Shown here: positions 5,650 to 9,358 of the stretch, in pieces
Layout: each line of letters opens with the position of its first letter
Position numbering within the stretch: the first letter of the stretch is position 1
NCBI GenBank assembly: GCA_049975385.1
Contig: JBNGDO010000181.1
Location: forward strand, 1-9,358
DNA: 9,358 nt
Origin: DSWT01 sp049975385
GTDB taxonomy: Bacteria; Chloroflexota; Anaerolineae; B4-G1; SLSP01
Direction of reading: 5' to 3'
The notes under the pieces: model-generated
What the model saw: the letters and a program-made list of their open reading frames with translations, nothing else
What the model was told of the DNA's origin: nothing
Databases searched by the model: none
Program-made: the position numbers and the translations under genes

Positions 5650-6687
5650 ATGATTGCTTTGCAGGTAAAGACAAACACAACAACCGTTTACGATACACCC
5701 GCTATCGACGGCCTGGTCTTCCGCAGCTTCCGTGGCCCGGAAGACTACCCCGCCATAGTCGACGTCATCCAGGGCAGCAAAGAAGTCGATCAACTCGAGC
5801 AGACGACGACCGTGGAAGACATCGCCCGCGATTACGATCACCTGATCAACAGCGATCCGTACCGGGATATGCTGTTCGTGGAAATGCACGGCGAGGTCAT
5901 CGGCTACAGCCGCGTGTTTTGGTTCAAACGGGACGACGGCACATACGCCTACGGGCACTTCGCCAACCTGCTGCCGGCGTGGCGCGGTCATGGCATCCGC
6001 CACGCGATGCTGCAACACAACGAACGCAGATTGCTAGAGATCGCAACAGCGCACATCAACAGCAATGGACGCGAGTGCACCGGACGCTATTTCGAGAGCT
6101 GGGCCAACAAGACGGAGACGCACTGGCGCGCGTTGTTGACCGAGGCAGGCTACGCCCCCGTGCGCTATGGCTATCTCATGGTGCGGCCTGATTTGGAAAA
6201 CATCCCCGATCTGCCGCTGCCTGACGGTTTGGAAGTGCGCCCGGTGCGCCCGGAGGACTACTGGACGATCTGGTATGCCGCTAAAGAAGCCTTCCGCGAT
6301 CACTGGGGCTATTCTGAGGACGAGTGGGCCGATACCAACTTCGAGAACTGGCAGGAAAGCCACATCTTCACACCGGAGCTGTGGCAGGTGGCCTGGGACG
6401 GCGATGAAGTCGCCGGCATGGTGCTGAACTTCATCGATCACAAAGAGAACGCGGCCTACCATCGCCTGCGCGGCTACACGGAAACTGTCTGCGTGCGCCG
6501 TCCCTGGCGCCGGAAGGGTCTGGCGCGCGCGTTGATCGCCCGCAGCCTCACCGTCCTCAAAGCACAGGGGATGACCGAAGCCGCGCTCGGCGTGGATACG
6601 CAGAACCCGAACGGCGCGCTACAACTCTACAAAAGTATGGGCTTCACGCCCATCAAAGAGGATGCCGCCTTCCGCAAATCGCTATAG
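5650..6687 (+). CDS. Tandem-domain GNAT acetyltransferase (paralogue 2)
   Basis: A 345-residue two-domain GNAT protein related to its upstream neighbour; both carry the motif EAFRDHWGY at the start of the second domain (213-221 here). In the N-terminal domain, motif A reads W111-R-G-H-G-I-R117, so the last position of R-x-x-G-x-G/A is Arg and CoA binding there is doubtful. The C-terminal domain keeps VRRPWRRKGLARAL with R287-x-x-G290-x-A292 and motif B DTQNPNGALQLYKSMGF. The acetyl transfer is therefore probably carried by the second domain. The start at 5650 was chosen for its weak AAAGG site and because the family alignment begins soon after; the longer in-frame reading to 5254 overlaps paralogue 1. 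It is probably co-transcribed with paralogue 1. Substrate unknown. Confidence 0.88.
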   Translation: MIALQVKTNTTTVYDTPAIDGLVFRSFRGPEDYPAIVDVIQGSKEVDQLEQTTTVEDIARDYDHLINSDPYRDMLFVEMHGEVIGYSRVFWFKRDDGTYAYGHFANLLPAWRGHGIRHAMLQHNERRLLEIATAHINSNGRECTGRYFESWANKTETHWRALLTEAGYAPVRYGYLMVRPDLENIPDLPLPDGLEVRPVRPEDYWTIWYAAKEAFRDHWGYSEDEWADTNFENWQESHIFTPELWQVAWDGDEVAGMVLNFIDHKENAAYHRLRGYTETVCVRRPWRRKGLARALIARSLTVLKAQGMTEAALGVDTQNPNGALQLYKSMGFTPIKEDAAFRKSL

Positions 6688-6721
6688 CAGGCGCATTCCA
6701 CTTTTTCCCCGTCCACCAGAG

Positions 6722-6756
6722 GGATTACTGCGGCGGTAAAGCCACCGCAGTAATCC
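6722..6756. repeat. Perfect 12-bp stem hairpin between GNAT 2 and the fadR-like gene
   Basis: GGATTACTGCGG (6722-6733) pairs with CCGCAGTAATCC (6745-6756) across an 11-base loop. Weaker outer pairing between TTTTTCC (6702-6708) and GGAAAAA (6762-6768) could extend it. There is no T run directly after the stem on either strand, so it is not a standard intrinsic terminator, though it may end or protect the GNAT message. Confidence 0.6.
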
Positions 6757-6775
6757 TCAATGGAAAAATTCCCCA

Positions 6776-6804
6776 TTGACAGCCTCTCGTATTCGTGCTA
6801 TAGT
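6776..6804 (+). promoter_or_regulatory. Promoter of the fadR-like gene
   Basis: TTGACA (6776-6781), a 17-base spacer and TATAGT (6799-6804), with a TG one base before the -10 box. Transcription would start near 6811, inside the operator just downstream. Confidence 0.85.
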
Positions 6805-6810
6805 TAACTC

Positions 6811-6827
6811 AACTGGTCAGACCACTT
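6811..6827 (+). promoter_or_regulatory. FadR-type operator overlapping the promoter start site
   Basis: AACTGGTCAGACCACTT closely matches the E. coli FadR consensus ANCTGGTCNGACCAGNT, differing at one defined position. The core TGGTC-A-GACCA (6814-6824) is a perfect palindrome. It lies immediately after the -10 box, where a bound repressor would block initiation, so the regulator encoded just downstream probably represses its own gene. Confidence 0.8.
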
Positions 6828-6851
6828 ACCAGAAAGACAAAGGAGCCGATT

Positions 6852-7568
6852 ATGACCAACAATACCTGGACCGCGCCGCAACGTCCGGCGATCTATGCCG
6901 AACAAGCCCTCATCAACGCCATCCTGGACGGCACATACCCACCCGGCAGCGCGCTCCCCGCTGAGCGCGAGCTGGCCGAGCAACTCGGCGTGACGCGCCC
7001 CACCCTGCGCGAGGCGCTGCAACGCATGGAGCGCGACGGCTGGATCAGCATCCAGCAGGGCAAATCTACGCTGGTGCGCGACATCTGGACCGAGGGTGGC
7101 CTCAACGTGCTGAGTTCGCTGGCGCGCCATGGATATGCGGGCTTCGAGAGCCACATCCCCTTCGACTTCATTCCCCGGTTGCTGGAAGTACGCCTGGCCC
7201 TGGCACCGGCTTACGCGCGTGCCGCTGCGGTATGCGACGAAAATCACGGGCTCATCGACCATCTGAGCGTCCCACCCAACCTCGACGACACCCCAGCAGC
7301 CTATGCGAGCTTCGATTGGCGCCTGCACCACCAACTCACCGTGGCATCGTGCAATCCGATCTACACGTTGATCCTGAACGGCTTCGCCGAATTGTACGCC
7401 CCCATGGCGGAGGTCTACTTTACGCAGCCGGAAGCGCGTGCCGCGTCACAACGGTTCTACACCCGGCTGCTGGAGGCTATCCTGCAGCGCGATGCCGACG
7501 CCGCTGAAGTCATCACCCGCGAGGCCATGGCTGAAAGCCTGGCTCTGTGGGAAGCGGCACAGCACTAA
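6852..7568 (+). CDS. fadR: FadR-like GntR-family acyl-CoA-responsive regulator
   Basis: A 238-residue regulator with an N-terminal winged helix (about 15-78) and an all-helical effector domain. From memory it aligns along its full length with E. coli FadR (239 residues): LPAERELAEQLGVTRPTLRE in the DNA-binding helices, ASCNPIYTLILNG (166-178) and YFTQPEAR (189-196). The base-contacting arginines of FadR correspond to R39, R49 and R53; the wing histidine (H65 in E. coli) is Gln69. Ser219 and Trp223 of the acyl-CoA pocket correspond to S229 and W233 in ESLALW. AAAGGAG lies six bases before the ATG. The promoter carries a matching operator, which supports autorepression released by long-chain acyl-CoA. 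The AGPS-like gene 98 bases downstream could be read in the same transcript. Another FCD-type GntR regulator is the alternative, but sequence and operator both favour FadR. Confidence 0.85.
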   Translation: MTNNTWTAPQRPAIYAEQALINAILDGTYPPGSALPAERELAEQLGVTRPTLREALQRMERDGWISIQQGKSTLVRDIWTEGGLNVLSSLARHGYAGFESHIPFDFIPRLLEVRLALAPAYARAAAVCDENHGLIDHLSVPPNLDDTPAAYASFDWRLHHQLTVASCNPIYTLILNGFAELYAPMAEVYFTQPEARAASQRFYTRLLEAILQRDADAAEVITREAMAESLALWEAAQH

Positions 7569-7582
7569 ACACGAAAAAGTTT

Positions 7583-7631
7583 GCGCCGGAGCACAATCCG
7601 GCGCTGCGGGGACGGCGGATTGCGATCCGCC
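7583..7631. repeat. Two adjacent perfect hairpins between the fadR-like and AGPS-like genes
   Basis: GCGCCGGA (7583-7590) pairs with TCCGGCGC (7597-7604) around a six-base loop, and GGCGGAT (7614-7620) pairs with ATCCGCC (7625-7631) around TGCG. No T run follows, so termination is unlikely to be strong. They could be dispersed repeats, or a processing or stability element adjusting expression of the downstream gene. Confidence 0.6.
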
Positions 7632-7666
7632 TTAAGCATTGAAGTAGGATTATTTTCGGAGGAATT

Positions 7667-9274
7667 ATGCGACGGTGGAACGGTTGGGGAGATGACACAT
7701 TTAGCTATCCGCTGCCTGAAGCGGCGCTTGCGTTTCTGGAAAAAGCCATCGGCCCAGGCGTCGTCACACCAGACGCGACGATGGAAGACGTGCTCGCGCA
7801 GGTTCCGCCCTCTCGATTGCCGGAGCACCCGCTGATCCAGACCGGCGCCGAAGCACGCCTGCGGCACGCGCGCGGGCACAGCCTGCCCGACTGGATCGCA
7901 TTGAAGAGCGGCGCTATCGGCGTTTTCCCCGACGGCGTCGCCTATCCCACGACCGGCGAGGACGTGCGCGAACTCATCCGCTATGCCCAGAACGTGAGCG
8001 CGCGCCTCATCCCCTACGGGGGCGGCACGAGCGTCGTGGGGCAGATCAACCCGCTGCCCGGTGACACGCCCGTCCTCACCGTGGATATGGGGCGTATGTG
8101 CCGCCTGCGCGCCTTCGACCCGGTCAGCCAGTTGGCGACGTTCGAAGCCGGCGTCAGCGGGCCGGATTTAGAGGCGCACCTGCGCGCACACGGCTGCACC
8201 CTGGGACACTACCCGCAATCCTTCGAGTATTCGACGCTCGGTGGCTGGATCGCCGCACGCTCCAGCGGGCAACAATCACTCGGCTACGGGCGGATCGAGA
8301 AGCTCTTCGCGGGCGGGCGCATCGAGACGCCGGTAGGGACGTGGGACATCCCCGCGAACATCCCCGCCTCTGCCGCCGGGCCGGATTTGCGGGCGGGCGT
8401 CCTTGGCTCGGAGGGACGGCTGGGCCTCATCACCGAAGCCACCGTGCGCGCTAGTCCCCTGCCGGAACGCGAGGAATTCCACGCGCTTTTCTTCCCTACT
8501 TTCGAGGAAGGATTGCGCGCAGTCCAGGAGATTATGCAGACCAAACTGCCCCTGGCAATGCTGCGCCTGAGCACCGCCGTCGAAACCGCGACGACGCTGG
8601 TCATGGCCGGGCACACCTTCCTGATCGGAGGACTGGAGCGCTATCTTGCCCTGCGCGGGGCCGGTGAGGAAAAGTGCATGCTGATCCTCGGCATAGCCGG
8701 GCATGAGCGCCTGACCAAGACCGCGTACCAGGCCGCGAGAGGCATCGCTGCCGATCACGGCGCTCTCTACGTAGGACAGACCTTCGGCAAGACGTGGCAC
8801 AAGAACCGCTTCAAGTCGCCGTATCTGCGGGATTCGCTATGGGAGGCGGGTTACGCCATCGACACGCTGGAGACGGCGACCGATTGGACGCGCGTCCCAG
8901 CGCTCATCGACGCCATCGAGAATGCGCTGCGCTCGGCGCTGCTTGACAAAGACGAACTCGCCGGGGTGACTAGGCCACACGTCTTCACACATCTCTCGCA
9001 CACCTATCCCTACGGCAGCAACGTCTACACCCAATACCTCTTCCGCCGCGCGAGCACGCCCGAAGAGACCCTGGCTCGCTGGCAGGCGCTCAAAACCGCC
9101 GCAAGTGAAGCCATCGTCGCGCAGGGGGCCACCATCAGCCACCAACACGGCGTCGGCATGGATCACAAGCCGTATCTGGCCGCCGAAAAGGGCGAGATAG
9201 GAATGACGGCGCTGCGCGCCCTGGTCAAGAGCTTTGATCCAGACGGCATCATGAACCCGGGCAAAATGCTGTAA
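7667..9274 (+). CDS. Alkyldihydroxyacetonephosphate synthase-like FAD enzyme (AGPS family)
   Basis: A 535-residue flavoprotein of the vanillyl-alcohol-oxidase/PCMH fold. AGPS exchanges the acyl chain of acyl-DHAP for a fatty alcohol and so makes the ether bond of ether lipids and plasmalogens. Family marks: N-terminal RRWNGWGDD (2-10), like the KWNGWG of AGPS; FAD-binding PYGGGTSV (116-123); HYPQSFEYSTLGGW (181-194) followed by ARSSGQQS; GSEGRLGLIT (247-256). Y454 (in SNVYTQY) aligns with the catalytic Tyr578 of mammalian AGPS. The His-triplet HHHGVG reads HQHGVG here (492-497), so the middle histidine is replaced. GGAGG lies four bases before the ATG. There is no peroxisomal-type N-terminal extension, as expected in a bacterium. 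No clear promoter lies directly upstream, so it may share the fadR-like gene's transcript. A GlcD-like 2-hydroxyacid dehydrogenase is less likely because of the N-terminal and STLGGW motifs. Confidence 0.87.
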   Translation: MRRWNGWGDDTFSYPLPEAALAFLEKAIGPGVVTPDATMEDVLAQVPPSRLPEHPLIQTGAEARLRHARGHSLPDWIALKSGAIGVFPDGVAYPTTGEDVRELIRYAQNVSARLIPYGGGTSVVGQINPLPGDTPVLTVDMGRMCRLRAFDPVSQLATFEAGVSGPDLEAHLRAHGCTLGHYPQSFEYSTLGGWIAARSSGQQSLGYGRIEKLFAGGRIETPVGTWDIPANIPASAAGPDLRAGVLGSEGRLGLITEATVRASPLPEREEFHALFFPTFEEGLRAVQEIMQTKLPLAMLRLSTAVETATTLVMAGHTFLIGGLERYLALRGAGEEKCMLILGIAGHERLTKTAYQAARGIAADHGALYVGQTFGKTWHKNRFKSPYLRDSLWEAGYAIDTLETATDWTRVPALIDAIENALRSALLDKDELAGVTRPHVFTHLSHTYPYGSNVYTQYLFRRASTPEETLARWQALKTAASEAIVAQGATISHQHGVGMDHKPYLAAEKGEIGMTALRALVKSFDPDGIMNPGKML

Positions 9275-9282
9275 GTTTAGTC

Positions 9283-9309
9283 AGCAGATTGAGCAGATTG
9301 AGCAGATTT
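9283..9309. repeat. Three tandem copies of a 9-mer after the AGPS-like gene
   Basis: AGCAGATTG occurs at 9283-9291 and 9292-9300, with AGCAGATTT at 9301-9309. The unit length and GATT core recall the array upstream of proS. The last ~50 bases of the window hold no feature I can support. Confidence 0.7.
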
Positions 9310-9358
9310 TTAACTACGTAGAGGGAGCTTCTCAAAGATCTGTGGGTGGGGGTTTGGG

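Noticed and set aside
1..9358. CRISPR array, insertion sequence, tRNA or rRNA
   Set aside because: No regularly spaced repeats of suitable length, no transposase motifs and no cloverleaf or rRNA-like sequence seen on either strand.

Overview
The window is about 9.4 kb of bacterial chromosome. The coding style, the archaeal/eukaryotic-type 477-residue prolyl-tRNA synthetase, the tandem-domain GNAT acetyltransferases and the AGPS-like oxidase suggest Chloroflexota (Anaerolineae-like). This is a judgement from gene style, with moderate confidence; no rRNA or other taxonomic marker is present.

Left part, minus strand (about 1-4200): proS with its own terminator at the window edge; a 67-bp palindromic repeat in the proS leader; a MazG-like nucleotide pyrophosphohydrolase with an apparently leaderless promoter; then an accessory-looking stretch. 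That stretch holds an AT-rich multi-pass membrane protein, a single-pass exported or anchored protein of unknown function, and a two-gene toxin-antitoxin-like operon (small antitoxin-like protein plus DUF6516/TumE-like protein, ATGA overlap) with a well-formed promoter.

Middle part, plus strand (about 4230-6690): a strong promoter drives a short transcript carrying a 32-codon ORF with a good ribosome binding site, followed by two consecutive Rho-independent terminators. Two paralogous tandem-GNAT acetyltransferase genes come next, and I see no good promoter of their own. The layout resembles a leader-peptide/attenuator unit and is the most likely place for an undescribed regulatory system.

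Right part, plus strand (about 6770-9275): a FadR-like GntR regulator whose promoter overlaps a near-perfect match to the E. coli FadR operator, so autorepression relieved by acyl-CoA is likely. Two small hairpins follow, then an alkyl-DHAP synthase (AGPS)-like FAD enzyme of ether-lipid synthesis. The regulator and enzyme together suggest acyl-CoA-responsive control of ether-lipid or plasmalogen formation in a phylum where FadR is not the textbook regulator. Several intergenic gaps carry palindromes or tandem 9-mers that look like dispersed small repeats.
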